From: Bacteroidia bacterium
GTDB taxonomy: Bacteria; Bacteroidota; Bacteroidia; Bacteroidales; GCA-2748055
Length of the DNA: 25,909 nucleotides
Assembly (NCBI GenBank): GCA_030596245.1
Contig: JAUVKN010000012.1
Location: forward strand, 1-25,909
Direction of reading: 5' to 3'
The translations under genes were made by a program, and so were the position numbers. Each line of letters opens with the position of its first letter. Positions within the stretch are counted from its first letter, which is position 1. The notes under the pieces are model-generated. The model saw nothing but the letters and a program-made list of their open reading frames with translations, was not told where the DNA came from and ran no database searches. Below are positions 17,081 through 25,061 of this stretch, in pieces.

Positions 17081-18283
17081 ATGGATCAATTCAAACAACT
17101 GAAAATGGAGGTTGAACAGGAACTGAAGGGGAACATCCTGCCATACTGGATGAAGTATACTCCTGATCAGATATATGGCGGGTTTTACGGACATGTGACC
17201 CATAGCAACCAGGTAGTCCAAAAAGCAAATAAGGGCGCCGTTCAAAATGCGCGAATTCTATGGACTTTTGCTGCTGCATCCAGGATGTATGGGGATCCCT
17301 CCTATCTGGATACAGCCAGGCGGGCCTACGAATATATTCAGGAATTTTTTCTGGACAAGGACTTGGGAGGGATATACTGGGAACTTTCTTACCAGGGAGA
17401 GGTGAGTGCCTCACGAAAACAGATCTATGCACTTGCTTTCACAATCTACGCCATGGTTGAGTATCACAAGGCCACCGGTGAGGAAAAAGCCCTTTCAACT
17501 GCCATCTCACTCTTTCAGGAGATCGAATCCAACGCCTTCGACAAGGAACGGAACGGGTATACCGAAGCCCTGTCAAGGGACTGGAAACCAGTGAAAGATC
17601 TCCGGTTAAGTGAGAAAGATGACAACGAGAGCAAAACCATGAATACCCACCTCCACATCCTGGAGGCCTATGCCAACCTCTACCGCGTATGGAAAGATCC
17701 CCGGCTGGAAGGCGCCCTTGAAAATATCATTAAGCTTTTTCCGGATAAGTTTGTCAATCCGGAGACACTCCATTTGAACCTCTTTTTTGACGATGACTGG
17801 AAGCTAAAATCATCCCTGGTCTCCTTCGGTCACGATATTGAATGCTCCTGGTTGCTCCACGAAGCAGCAGAAGTGCTCGGCAAGCCGGAATTGTTGGAAC
17901 AAACCAGTCGCATGGCTGTTGGTATGGCCCGGAAAAACTTCACGGGTCTGGATAGGGATGGTGGCCTTTTTTATGAATTCTTTCCGGTGGAAGAGAAGCT
18001 CGACAGGGATAAACATTGGTGGCCCCAGGCCGAAGCCATGGTGGGTTATTTCAATGCATATCAGCTATCGGGGGATCGTGAATTTGCCCTGAAAACCCAT
18101 CATAGCTGGAAATTCATTAAAGATAAAATCATTGATCACGAGTATGGAGAGTGGTATTGGAGTGTGAACCGGGATGGAGTTCCGCAGACTGAGAAAGAGA
18201 AAGCCGGATTCTGGAAATGCCCCTACCACAATGGCAGGGCGTGCATGGAAATGATACGCAGAATAGAACAAACCATTGATTAA
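17081..18283 (+). CDS. AGE-family 2-epimerase: cellobiose/mannobiose 2-epimerase
   Basis: This 400-residue enzyme has the (alpha/alpha)6 barrel pattern of the acylglucosamine 2-epimerase/cellobiose 2-epimerase family. Conserved residues are R58 in QNARILWTFAA, H190 in NTHLHILEAY, H251 in FGHDIECSWLL and H383 in KCPYHNGRAC. The last two match the catalytic base/acid pair of cellobiose 2-epimerases, and KHWWPQAEAM is the aromatic substrate-binding segment. In B. fragilis the homologue turns mannobiose (Man-Man) into Man-Glc, the substrate of the GH130 enzyme encoded next. The frame extends to a GTG at 17075, two bases after the symporter stop; the ATG at 17081 is chosen as the commoner codon. 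No signal peptide is present, so it acts in the cytosol. It is tightly spaced after the symporter and 21 bp before GH130. Confidence 0.92.
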   Translation: MDQFKQLKMEVEQELKGNILPYWMKYTPDQIYGGFYGHVTHSNQVVQKANKGAVQNARILWTFAAASRMYGDPSYLDTARRAYEYIQEFFLDKDLGGIYWELSYQGEVSASRKQIYALAFTIYAMVEYHKATGEEKALSTAISLFQEIESNAFDKERNGYTEALSRDWKPVKDLRLSEKDDNESKTMNTHLHILEAYANLYRVWKDPRLEGALENIIKLFPDKFVNPETLHLNLFFDDDWKLKSSLVSFGHDIECSWLLHEAAEVLGKPELLEQTSRMAVGMARKNFTGLDRDGGLFYEFFPVEEKLDRDKHWWPQAEAMVGYFNAYQLSGDREFALKTHHSWKFIKDKIIDHEYGEWYWSVNRDGVPQTEKEKAGFWKCPYHNGRACMEMIRRIEQTID

Positions 18284-18304
18284 CAAATCAAAAAGAGACA
18301 AGAA

Positions 18305-19480
18305 ATGAATCAGAACCGGTTTCAGGAACGCAAAAACGCCATCCGGAAAGAACATGAGGCATTGCTATCGAGAAGTAATGAAGAGCTTTTCAGTACCAAC
18401 GGGATCTTTAACCGGTACAAATACCCGGTACTCACCCGTGACCATTTTCCCATGGAATGGCGGTATGATTTTAATCCGGAAACCAATCCGTTCTTCATGG
18501 AACGAATCGGATTCAATGCCGCTTTCAATGCCGGCGCCATCAAATGGAAGGGAAAATACCTGCTGGCTGTTCGGGGTGAAGGGAACGACAGGAAGTCTTT
18601 CTTTGCCATCGCGGAAAGCCCTAACGGGGTAGATAATTTCAGGTTCTGGGATCGTCCCCTCACCATGCCCGAAACTGAAGATCCGGACACCAATGTATAC
18701 GACATAAGATTGACAGAACATGAGGATGGATTTATCTACGGCATATTCTGTACTGAAAGGAAGGATCCGGATGCCCCTGATGGGGATACCAGCAGTGCCG
18801 TTGCAGCAGCAGGAATGGCCCGGACCAAAGATCTGGTTGAGTGGGAACGTCTGCCCGACCTGATCACCTACGGCGGACAACAACGAAATGTGGTGCTGCA
18901 CCCCGAATTTATCAAAGGGAAGTATGCCTTTTACACCCGCCCCCAGGATGGATTTATAGAAACAGGAAAGGGCGGTGGGATCGCATTTGGATTGTCAGAA
19001 TCGATGGTCGATTCTGAAGTGAAAGAGGAGCAGATCATGGATGCCAAGACCTACCATACCATTTATGAGTTAAAGAACGGACAGGGACCTGCTCCCATTA
19101 AAACTGAAAAGGGTTGGCTTAATCTGGCCCACGGCGTGCGTAACTGCGCAGCAGGTCTCCGTTACACCCTCTATATGTTCATGACTGCCCTTGATGATCC
19201 TTCAAAGGTGATCCACAAGCCATCAGGACTCTTCATGGGTCCCCTGAGCCAGGAGCGTGTGGGTGATGTCTCTAATGTACTGTTTACCAATGGCTGGATC
19301 GCAGATGATGATGGCAGAGTGTTTATCTACTATGCCTCTTCCGATACACGCATGCATGTGGCCACCTCAACCATCCACCAGCTGGTGGACTATTGCATCA
19401 ATACTCCGGAGGACAAACTCCGTTCGGCCGCCAGTGTGCAGGCCATTAATGAACTGATTGACAAAAATAAAACACTTTAA
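18305..19480 (+). CDS. GH130 4-O-beta-D-mannosyl-D-glucose phosphorylase
   Basis: This 391-residue cytosolic enzyme closely fits the GH130 subfamily 1 mannosylglucose phosphorylases. The N-terminal helix is followed by [24 protein letters not shown] and [19 protein letters not shown]. The proton-donor Asp is at 133 in [13 protein letters not shown] (the equivalent is Asp131 in the B. fragilis enzyme). Phosphate and sugar binding regions include [11 protein letters not shown] and [10 protein letters not shown]. It splits mannosyl-1,4-glucose with inorganic phosphate into alpha-mannose-1-phosphate and glucose, saving one ATP. The preceding epimerase makes the substrate, and the stop lies only 3 bp before the next start, so the genes are almost surely co-transcribed. 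An alternative is a GH130_2 mannooligosaccharide phosphorylase, less likely given the epimerase partner. Confidence 0.93.
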   Translation: MNQNRFQERKNAIRKEHEALLSRSNEELFSTNGIFNRYKYPVLTRDHFPMEWRYDFNPETNPFFMERIGFNAAFNAGAIKWKGKYLLAVRGEGNDRKSFFAIAESPNGVDNFRFWDRPLTMPETEDPDTNVYDIRLTEHEDGFIYGIFCTERKDPDAPDGDTSSAVAAAGMARTKDLVEWERLPDLITYGGQQRNVVLHPEFIKGKYAFYTRPQDGFIETGKGGGIAFGLSESMVDSEVKEEQIMDAKTYHTIYELKNGQGPAPIKTEKGWLNLAHGVRNCAAGLRYTLYMFMTALDDPSKVIHKPSGLFMGPLSQERVGDVSNVLFTNGWIADDDGRVFIYYASSDTRMHVATSTIHQLVDYCINTPEDKLRSAASVQAINELIDKNKTL

Positions 19481-19483
19481 CCC

Positions 19484-20611
19484 ATGAAAACTTTCCACCA
19501 ACCGTTCTCCATAATATTGGTCCTGGTCTCTGCACTCTCCTTCAGTGAACCTGTGTTTTGCCAGCCCACTTTAAAAGAGTCATTCCAGGAAAAGTTCCTG
19601 GTGGGAGCGGCACTTAGCAGGGCCCGGATCACAGGATGGGACTCCTCAGAAAACACGCTCTTAGAACAACAATTCAACACCATTACTCCGGGAAATTCCA
19701 TGAAGTGGGAGAGGATCCATCCTCAACCCGGAAAGTATAATTTTAAAGTGGCGGACCAGTTTGTGGCGCTGGGGGAGAAACATGACCTGCACCTGGTGGC
19801 CCATACTTTAATCTGGCACAACCAGACTCCCCGCTGGGTATTTTTAGACAGTGATGGGAACCTGACTACGCGGGATACACTGCTGATGAGGATGCAGAAC
19901 CATATACATACCATCATGGGCAGGTACAAAGGAGAGATCCAAAGCTGGGATGTGGTGAATGAGGCGATCAACGATGACGGAACCATGAGAAAATCGTTGT
20001 GGTTTCAGATTATCGGGGAAGATTATATTGAGAAAGCATTTCAGTTTGCCCATGAGGCGGATCCAGATGCAGAATTGATCTACAATGACTTCTCCCTCAC
20101 CGGAAGGACCAAGCGGGAAGGAACTGTCAGGCTTGTTCAAAGCCTGCAATCGAAAGGGATCCGGATTGATGCCATAGGCATGCAGGGACACTATGACATC
20201 ACCTCTCCCCAATTGAAGGAGCTTGAAGCCAGCATTGTTTCATTCTCCGAACTTGGAGTAAAAGTGATGATCACCGAACTGGATGTCTCTGTACTTCCAT
20301 GGCCCGATCTTCCTCCGGGAGCTGAAGTTAGCAGTCGCTTCAAATACCGTCCTGAATTGGATCCCTACCAGGATGGACTGCCCGATTCGGTCCAAATTAA
20401 ACTGGCCGAAAGGTATGCCAGTCTGTTCAGGGTTTTTGTAAAGCATTCTGATAAAATTACAAGGGTAACCTTCTGGGGAGTGGATGACGGAACATCCTGG
20501 AAGAACAACTTCCCGGTAAGAGGCAGGACGGATTATGCCCTGCTGTTTGATAGAGAATACCAGCCAAAACCAGCCTTTGATGCAGTGATCCAAACAGTTC
20601 ATACTGAATAG
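19484..20611 (+). CDS. GH10 endo-1,4-beta-xylanase, exported
   Basis: This 375-residue protein has a signal peptide (hydrophobic residues about 8-20, cleavage near VFCQ at 26-27) and a single GH10 barrel. Landmarks are NSMKWERIHPQPG (71-83), HTLIWHNQTPRWVF (107-120), the acid/base Glu at 160 in SWDVVNEAI and the nucleophile Glu at 265 in VMITELDVS. It has no carbohydrate-binding module or T9SS tail, so it is probably periplasmic or outer-membrane associated, though a lipoprotein reading of VFC followed by Q26-27 is conceivable. Xylanases of this family cut xylan and arabinoxylan internally. It follows the mannosylglucose phosphorylase by 3 bp, which is unusual for a pure mannan operon and suggests that mannan and xylan are sensed together. 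It converges with the GH94 gene (26-bp gap). Confidence 0.92.
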   Translation: MKTFHQPFSIILVLVSALSFSEPVFCQPTLKESFQEKFLVGAALSRARITGWDSSENTLLEQQFNTITPGNSMKWERIHPQPGKYNFKVADQFVALGEKHDLHLVAHTLIWHNQTPRWVFLDSDGNLTTRDTLLMRMQNHIHTIMGRYKGEIQSWDVVNEAINDDGTMRKSLWFQIIGEDYIEKAFQFAHEADPDAELIYNDFSLTGRTKREGTVRLVQSLQSKGIRIDAIGMQGHYDITSPQLKELEASIVSFSELGVKVMITELDVSVLPWPDLPPGAEVSSRFKYRPELDPYQDGLPDSVQIKLAERYASLFRVFVKHSDKITRVTFWGVDDGTSWKNNFPVRGRTDYALLFDREYQPKPAFDAVIQTVHTE

Positions 20612-20637
20612 ATCTCTTCCACCGGAAAGCAAACGAT

Positions 20638-23073
20638 TTAACCCATAACCACTTTCACCTCATTGGTGCTTCCTGCTTCACAGACGGGGATCTGTGAACC
20701 GGTGATCTTCTCACCATTCAGAAGGATCTCTTTCACCCCGTTGGAGATGTGTTCCGGATTGGCAACCTCGATCCGGTATGTGGCACCTCTGAACTTTCGT
20801 GTCACCCGGTACCCATCCCACTCCTGGGGGATCACCGGATTGATACGCAGTCCCTCGAAGTCAGGCCTGATGCCCAGGATGTATTGAGAGATGGCATAGA
20901 AATTCCAGGCTGCCGTTCCGGTGAGCCAACTGTTCTTGGCTTCCCCGGGTTTATGTGCATCCTTGCCTGCAATCATCTGTGAATAGACATAGGGTTCCGT
21001 TTTGTGCAGGTCACTGATCTCTTCCAGGTACGTGGGACATATCTTTCTGAAGTATTCCCAGGCGGCATTCCCGTCCCCGGCCAGGGTCTCTGCAATCATG
21101 ATCCATGGGTTGTTATGACAGAAGATGCCTGCATTCTCCTTATACCCTTCCGGGTAGGAACTGATCTCTCCATACTTCACAATATAGCTTGTGAAAGCAG
21201 GATTATTCAATACGATCCCGTATTCACAGTCCAGGCGTTCCTTCACCGAATTAAGAGCCTTCCTGGCACGGCCGTCATCCAAACCAATCCCGGCCATGAT
21301 GCACATCCCCTGGGATTCGATGAATATCTTTCCCTCCTCGCACTCATCACTTCCCACTTTTTCTCCAAAATGGTCATAGGCACGGATAAACCAATCACCA
21401 TCCCAACCATGTCGGTCGATCACCTTTGTCATTTCGGCAATATGACCAGCAGCATCGTCAGCTTCCCGGTTCTTCCCCAGTCTCCTGCAAAGCTGCTCAA
21501 AAGCCCCTCCGTATAACACAAACATTCCGGCAATAAAGACCGATTCGGCTACACCCCCTTCCATATTCTCGGTGGTCTGGAAAGATTCACCAGGTGTTTC
21601 TGAAAAACAGTTCAGATTGAGGCAATCATTCCAGTCAGCCCGCCCGATCAATGGCAGCTTATGAGGGCCCAGGTTGTTCACCACATGATAGAACGATCTT
21701 TTAAGGTGCTCAAACAGGGTCGCTTTGTTGGATTCATCATTGTCGAAGGGAACCATCTCATCCAGGATTCCCCAGTCTCCTGTCTCCTTAATATAGGCAT
21801 CTGTGGAAAGTATCAGCCAGAGTGGGTCGTCGTTGAAATTGCCCCCTACAGCATCGTTCCCTTTTTTTGTAAGCGGTTGGTACTGATGATAGGCTCCGCC
21901 ATCCTCAAACTGGGTGGATGCGATATCGATAATGCGTTCCCTGGCCCTCTCCGGGATCTGGTGCACAAAACCGATCAGGTCCTGATTGGAATCCCTGAAT
22001 CCCATCCCCCGCCCGATTCCCGACTCAAAAAAGGAAGCGCTTCGACTGAAATTGAAAGTCACCATGCACTGATACTGGTTCCAGATGTTCACTGCACGGT
22101 TCAGTTCCTCCTCCGGATGCTCAAGCTGGTAAACCGAAAGCAGATTGTTCCAGAAGCGGCCAAGTTCATCAAAAGCATCCTGGACATCTTCCGGGGATTG
22201 AAACTGACTGATCATTTTTTCCGCTGGTATCTTGTTGATCACCTGAGGAGCAGAAAACTTCTCTTCAACCGGCAGTTCAACATATCCGAGCACGAAGACC
22301 AGCTCTTTTACCTCGCCCGGCTTCAGTTCTATTTTCAAATGATGGGATCCAATGGGCGACCACCCATGGGCATGGGAATTGCGCGATTGGCACTCCATCA
22401 CTGCATCGGGGGCATCAAATCCATTGTACAATCCCAGGAAAGATTCACGGTCTGTATCCAACCCCTCCACCACTTCATTGACTGTATAAAAGGCATAATG
22501 GTCCCGTCTTTCGCGATATTCTGTTTTATGGTAAATGGTTGCATCCACAATCTCGACCTGCCCGGTAGAAAAATTCCTCTGAAAATTGGACCCATCATCC
22601 AACGCATCCCAAAGACTCCACTCCACAAATGAGAAGAGTGAAAAAGAGCGTTTCCTGTTGCTTTTATTGGTGAGCTTTACACGCTGCACCTCACCCCGAA
22701 AACCAATGGGCACCATATAGAGCACCTCTGCCTCCAGCTGGTCCACCTCTCCTGTTACCACCGTGTACCCCATACCGTGACGGCACTCATACCTGTCCAA
22801 AGGCGTTTTCACCGGTTTCCACCCTGGCGACCAAACCTTTCCATTTTCATTGATGTAGAAATACTTCCCCCCATCATCCACCGGCACATTGTTGTACCTG
22901 TACCGGGTAATCCTCCTCAATCGGGCATCTTTATAAAAACTGTATCCACCTGCCGTGTTGGTAATGATGGAAAAGAACTCTTCGCAACCCAGGTAGTTGA
23001 TCCATGGATAAGGTGTTTTTGGATCGGTGATCACATACTCTCTTCTGCTGTCGTCGAAGTGTCCGAATGTCAT
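20638..23073 (-). CDS. cbp: GH94 cellobiose phosphorylase
   Basis: This 811-residue cytosolic enzyme has the usual length of cellobiose phosphorylases. It starts with the family N-terminus ([11 protein letters not shown], then [10 protein letters not shown]), which supports the ATG at 23073. The N-terminal beta-sandwich holds [12 protein letters not shown] (147-158) and SNFQRN. The catalytic barrel holds [15 protein letters not shown] (354-368) and [11 protein letters not shown], with general-acid Asp at 483, and [11 protein letters not shown] follows. It splits cellobiose with phosphate into glucose-1-phosphate and glucose. No signal peptide is present. The gene stands alone on the minus strand between the mannan/xylan operon and the guanine deaminase gene. 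Other GH94 activities (cellodextrin, chitobiose) are less likely from the length and N-terminus. The same symporter type could supply both cellobiose and mannobiose, but that is inference. Confidence 0.93.
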   Translation of the reverse strand: MTFGHFDDSRREYVITDPKTPYPWINYLGCEEFFSIITNTAGGYSFYKDARLRRITRYRYNNVPVDDGGKYFYINENGKVWSPGWKPVKTPLDRYECRHGMGYTVVTGEVDQLEAEVLYMVPIGFRGEVQRVKLTNKSNRKRSFSLFSFVEWSLWDALDDGSNFQRNFSTGQVEIVDATIYHKTEYRERRDHYAFYTVNEVVEGLDTDRESFLGLYNGFDAPDAVMECQSRNSHAHGWSPIGSHHLKIELKPGEVKELVFVLGYVELPVEEKFSAPQVINKIPAEKMISQFQSPEDVQDAFDELGRFWNNLLSVYQLEHPEEELNRAVNIWNQYQCMVTFNFSRSASFFESGIGRGMGFRDSNQDLIGFVHQIPERARERIIDIASTQFEDGGAYHQYQPLTKKGNDAVGGNFNDDPLWLILSTDAYIKETGDWGILDEMVPFDNDESNKATLFEHLKRSFYHVVNNLGPHKLPLIGRADWNDCLNLNCFSETPGESFQTTENMEGGVAESVFIAGMFVLYGGAFEQLCRRLGKNREADDAAGHIAEMTKVIDRHGWDGDWFIRAYDHFGEKVGSDECEEGKIFIESQGMCIMAGIGLDDGRARKALNSVKERLDCEYGIVLNNPAFTSYIVKYGEISSYPEGYKENAGIFCHNNPWIMIAETLAGDGNAAWEYFRKICPTYLEEISDLHKTEPYVYSQMIAGKDAHKPGEAKNSWLTGTAAWNFYAISQYILGIRPDFEGLRINPVIPQEWDGYRVTRKFRGATYRIEVANPEHISNGVKEILLNGEKITGSQIPVCEAGSTNEVKVVMG

Positions 23074-23120
23074 TTGATATGCTTTTTCTGTTAAGTTTAG
23101 AATTGTTCACTGCAAGGTAA

Positions 23121-23151
23121 TTAAATTAACAATCATTACATTTATATCAAA
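23121..23151 (-). promoter_or_regulatory. Candidate promoter of the GH94 gene
   Basis: On the minus strand, TTTG (23148-23151) is followed after exactly 19 bp by TAATTTAA (23121-23128). The spacing suits Bacteroidota promoters, but the -7 box matches TAnnTTTG at only four of its six fixed bases. A start near 23117 would give a leader of about 44 nt. The same stretch must also hold the divergent deaminase promoter, for which TACATTTA (23137-23144, plus strand) is a possible -7 box. Confidence 0.28.
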
Positions 23152-23162
23152 GTATGATCATA

Positions 23163-23633
23163 ATGGCACATGAGGCATTCCTGAAACTGGCCATAGAAGA
23201 GGCATTGAAGGGTATAAGGAGAGGTGAGGGCGGCCCTTTTGGAGCAGTCATTGTGAAAGATGGCAAAATCATTGGGAAAGGTCATAATACCGTGGTGAAA
23301 TCACACGACCCAACAGCCCATGCCGAAGTCAATGCCATCAGGAATGCTTGCAGCAATGTGAAGAATCATCACCTCACCGGATCGGTCATGTATACCAATT
23401 TCGAACCATGTCCAATGTGTCTTTCCGCCATCTATTGGGCCAATATTCGCACCTTTTATTACTGTGCCGGTCGTGAAGTAGCAGAAAAGATAGGATTTAT
23501 GGATAGTCATCTCTACAGGGAAGTAGCACTACCCATTGAGGAACGTGAGATGAAGTCGTCGAAGATTAATCTGGGCGAGATGAACCGGCTTATCAAAGAA
23601 TGGGACGGATTGGAGGGAAAAATCCTTTACTAA
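23163..23633 (+). CDS. guaD: Guanine deaminase-type nucleoside deaminase
   Basis: This cytidine-deaminase-fold enzyme (156 residues from the ATG at 23163; 159 from an in-frame ATG at 23154) has the zinc motif HAEVNAIR, with His53 and catalytic Glu55, and PCPMC with Cys83 and Cys86. GGPFGAVIVKDG near the start and GFMDSHLYREVALPIEERE near the end match bacterial GuaD (the B. subtilis enzyme also has 156 residues) better than the tRNA adenosine deaminase TadA, which lacks this C-terminal tail. The reaction is guanine to xanthine plus ammonia. The start at 23163 is preferred because a plausible -7 box at 23137-23144 leaves little leader for the earlier ATG and because it fits family length. It is divergent from GH94, and its role is unrelated to the sugar genes. 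Confidence 0.88.
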   Translation: MAHEAFLKLAIEEALKGIRRGEGGPFGAVIVKDGKIIGKGHNTVVKSHDPTAHAEVNAIRNACSNVKNHHLTGSVMYTNFEPCPMCLSAIYWANIRTFYYCAGREVAEKIGFMDSHLYREVALPIEEREMKSSKINLGEMNRLIKEWDGLEGKILY

Positions 23634-23647
23634 TCTTCCATCTTTTA

Positions 23648-23676
23648 TTGGATTTAAACTATAACTGCTATTTTTA
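23648..23676 (+). promoter_or_regulatory. Candidate promoter of the Gfo/Idh/MocA gene
   Basis: TTG (23648-23650) is followed after 18 bp by TATTTTTA (23669-23676), which matches the Bacteroidota -7 box TAnnTTTG except for the last base. The start would fall near 23680, inside the palindrome at 23677-23688, leaving a leader of about 32 nt before the ATG at 23712. Confidence 0.35.
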
Positions 23677-23688
23677 TAGATCGATCTA
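23677..23688. promoter_or_regulatory. 12-bp perfect palindrome, possible operator
   Basis: TAGATCGATCTA is a perfect 12-bp palindrome directly after the candidate -7 box of the Gfo/Idh/MocA gene, overlapping the inferred transcription start. A repressor bound there would block transcription. A 12-bp palindrome can occur by chance in a region of this size, so the claim rests on position. Confidence 0.3.
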
Positions 23689-23711
23689 CCAACCTGACTT
23701 AATACTTTTAT

Positions 23712-24998
23712 ATGAACAGAAGAGACTTTATCGGCAAATCGGCGCTCGGTGCAGGCGCTGTTACTTTTATTCCACGGCATGTAATGGGAGGGACCGGATT
23801 CCTGACTCCCGGTGACCGGATCAACCTTGGTTTTATAGGGACCGGAAAGCAGAGTCTTGGGTTGATGAGGAGCATTGCCGGGTGTCCCGAGACCATGGTA
23901 CTGGCTGCCTGTGATGTGGACCAGAAGAAACTTGCCAGATTCAAAGATCTTGCAGAGAAGGTCAATGCTGAGAAATTGCAGGGAGGGAAACAACCAGTGG
24001 ATACTTATGAAAACTACAGGGAACTGCTGGAAAGAAAAGATATTGATGCGGTGGTGATTGTGACCCCCGACCACTGGCACGCCATGATCGCCATTGATGC
24101 CGCAAAGGCCGGGAAAGACATCTATTGCGAAAAGCCAATGGCTCTTACTGTGGCTGAAGGAAGGGCCATGGTTTTAGCGGCCCGGAAATATAACCGCGTT
24201 TTTCAGACAGGGAACATGCAACGTTCCTGGAGAGATTTCAGACATGCTAGTGAGATGGTTTATAATGGATACATCGGTGAAGTAAACGAGATCAATGTGA
24301 GTGTAGGTGATCCGGTGATGGCATGTGAGCTGCCTGCAGAACCGGTTCCCGATTACCTGAACTGGGATTTGTGGGTGGGCCCATCCATGTTCAGGAATTA
24401 TAACCCCATACTCTCTCCTCCCATTGAGAACACCAACTGGCCCATGTGGAGACTGTACAGGGATTTCGGTGGTGGAGGGATTACTGACTGGGGAGCACAT
24501 ATGTTTGATATTGGCCAGTGGGCTCTTGGAATGGACAAATCCGGACCTGTGGAGTTTATTCCGCCGGAAAATCGTGCAAAGCGGGGAATGCAGATGAAAT
24601 ATGCAAACGGAACTGTCATGAACCATGTAAACTGGGGTGAGGGCAATGCGGTACAATTCCTGGGTTCTGAGGGAAAAATTGAAGTGAGCAGAAGCTTTTA
24701 CCGTTCAGATATCGCCGGTCTCACCGAGATGGAACTGAAGGGGAGTGACAAGCAGCTATATCGCAGCGACAACCATTACCAGGACTGGGTAGATGCCATC
24801 AAGAAGAGGACCCGTCCCGTATCGGATGTGGAGACTGGTCACCGGACTGCTTCGGTATGTAACATTGTAAATATTGCATATGACCTGGAACGGCCATTAA
24901 AATGGGCGCCTTCGCATGAGAAATTTATTGATGACGATGATGCCAACAGGATGCTGACAAGGCCATTCCGTGGAACATGGGATTTTAACGATTTTTAA
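23712..24998 (+). CDS. Gfo/Idh/MocA-family oxidoreductase with Tat signal
   Basis: This 428-residue protein begins with a twin-arginine signal (NRRDFIGKSALGAGAV), so it is probably folded with its cofactor before export to the periplasm. The dinucleotide-binding Gly motif follows (GFIGTGKQSLG, 40-50), then the family EKP motif (YCEKPMAL, near residues 138-145) and the second-domain active-site segment DWGAHMFDIGQWALG with a conserved His. Such Tat-exported members are abundant in Bacteroidota and Planctomycetota that degrade polysaccharides. They oxidise, reduce or, in some cases, hydrolyse sugars through an NAD-dependent step; the substrate here is unknown. It is 78 bp downstream of the deaminase gene, has its own candidate promoter, and is unlikely to share a pathway with it. 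Confidence 0.9.
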   Translation: MNRRDFIGKSALGAGAVTFIPRHVMGGTGFLTPGDRINLGFIGTGKQSLGLMRSIAGCPETMVLAACDVDQKKLARFKDLAEKVNAEKLQGGKQPVDTYENYRELLERKDIDAVVIVTPDHWHAMIAIDAAKAGKDIYCEKPMALTVAEGRAMVLAARKYNRVFQTGNMQRSWRDFRHASEMVYNGYIGEVNEINVSVGDPVMACELPAEPVPDYLNWDLWVGPSMFRNYNPILSPPIENTNWPMWRLYRDFGGGGITDWGAHMFDIGQWALGMDKSGPVEFIPPENRAKRGMQMKYANGTVMNHVNWGEGNAVQFLGSEGKIEVSRSFYRSDIAGLTEMELKGSDKQLYRSDNHYQDWVDAIKKRTRPVSDVETGHRTASVCNIVNIAYDLERPLKWAPSHEKFIDDDDANRMLTRPFRGTWDFNDF

Positions 24999-25026
24999 GA
25001 AAAGATGTGAATGCTAACATTTTTGG

Positions 25027-25045
25027 ATAATTACCGTATAATTAT
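25027..25045. repeat. AT-rich inverted repeat between the oxidoreductase and PKD-like genes
   Basis: ATAATTA (25027-25033) and TAATTAT (25039-25045) form a perfect 7-bp inverted repeat around the loop CCGTA. All stem pairs are A-T and no clear T-run follows, so as a terminator it would be weak. It lies 17 bp before the next ATG, so an operator or promoter role is equally possible. Confidence 0.4.
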
Positions 25046-25061
25046 TTCATAAATTTCCCTT

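Noticed and set aside
18365..18901. Open frame of 178 codons on the minus strand within the GH130 gene
   Set aside because: It is antisense to the conserved GH130 core and shows no domain or start signal.
21661..22632. Open frame of 323 codons on the plus strand within the GH94 gene
   Set aside because: It is antisense to a clear GH94 coding sequence with catalytic motifs and has no recognisable domain or promoter; such frames arise from the codon use of the true gene.
23163..23633. tRNA adenosine deaminase TadA
   Set aside because: The C-terminal tail with GFMDSHLYREV and the overall length fit guanine deaminase better than TadA.
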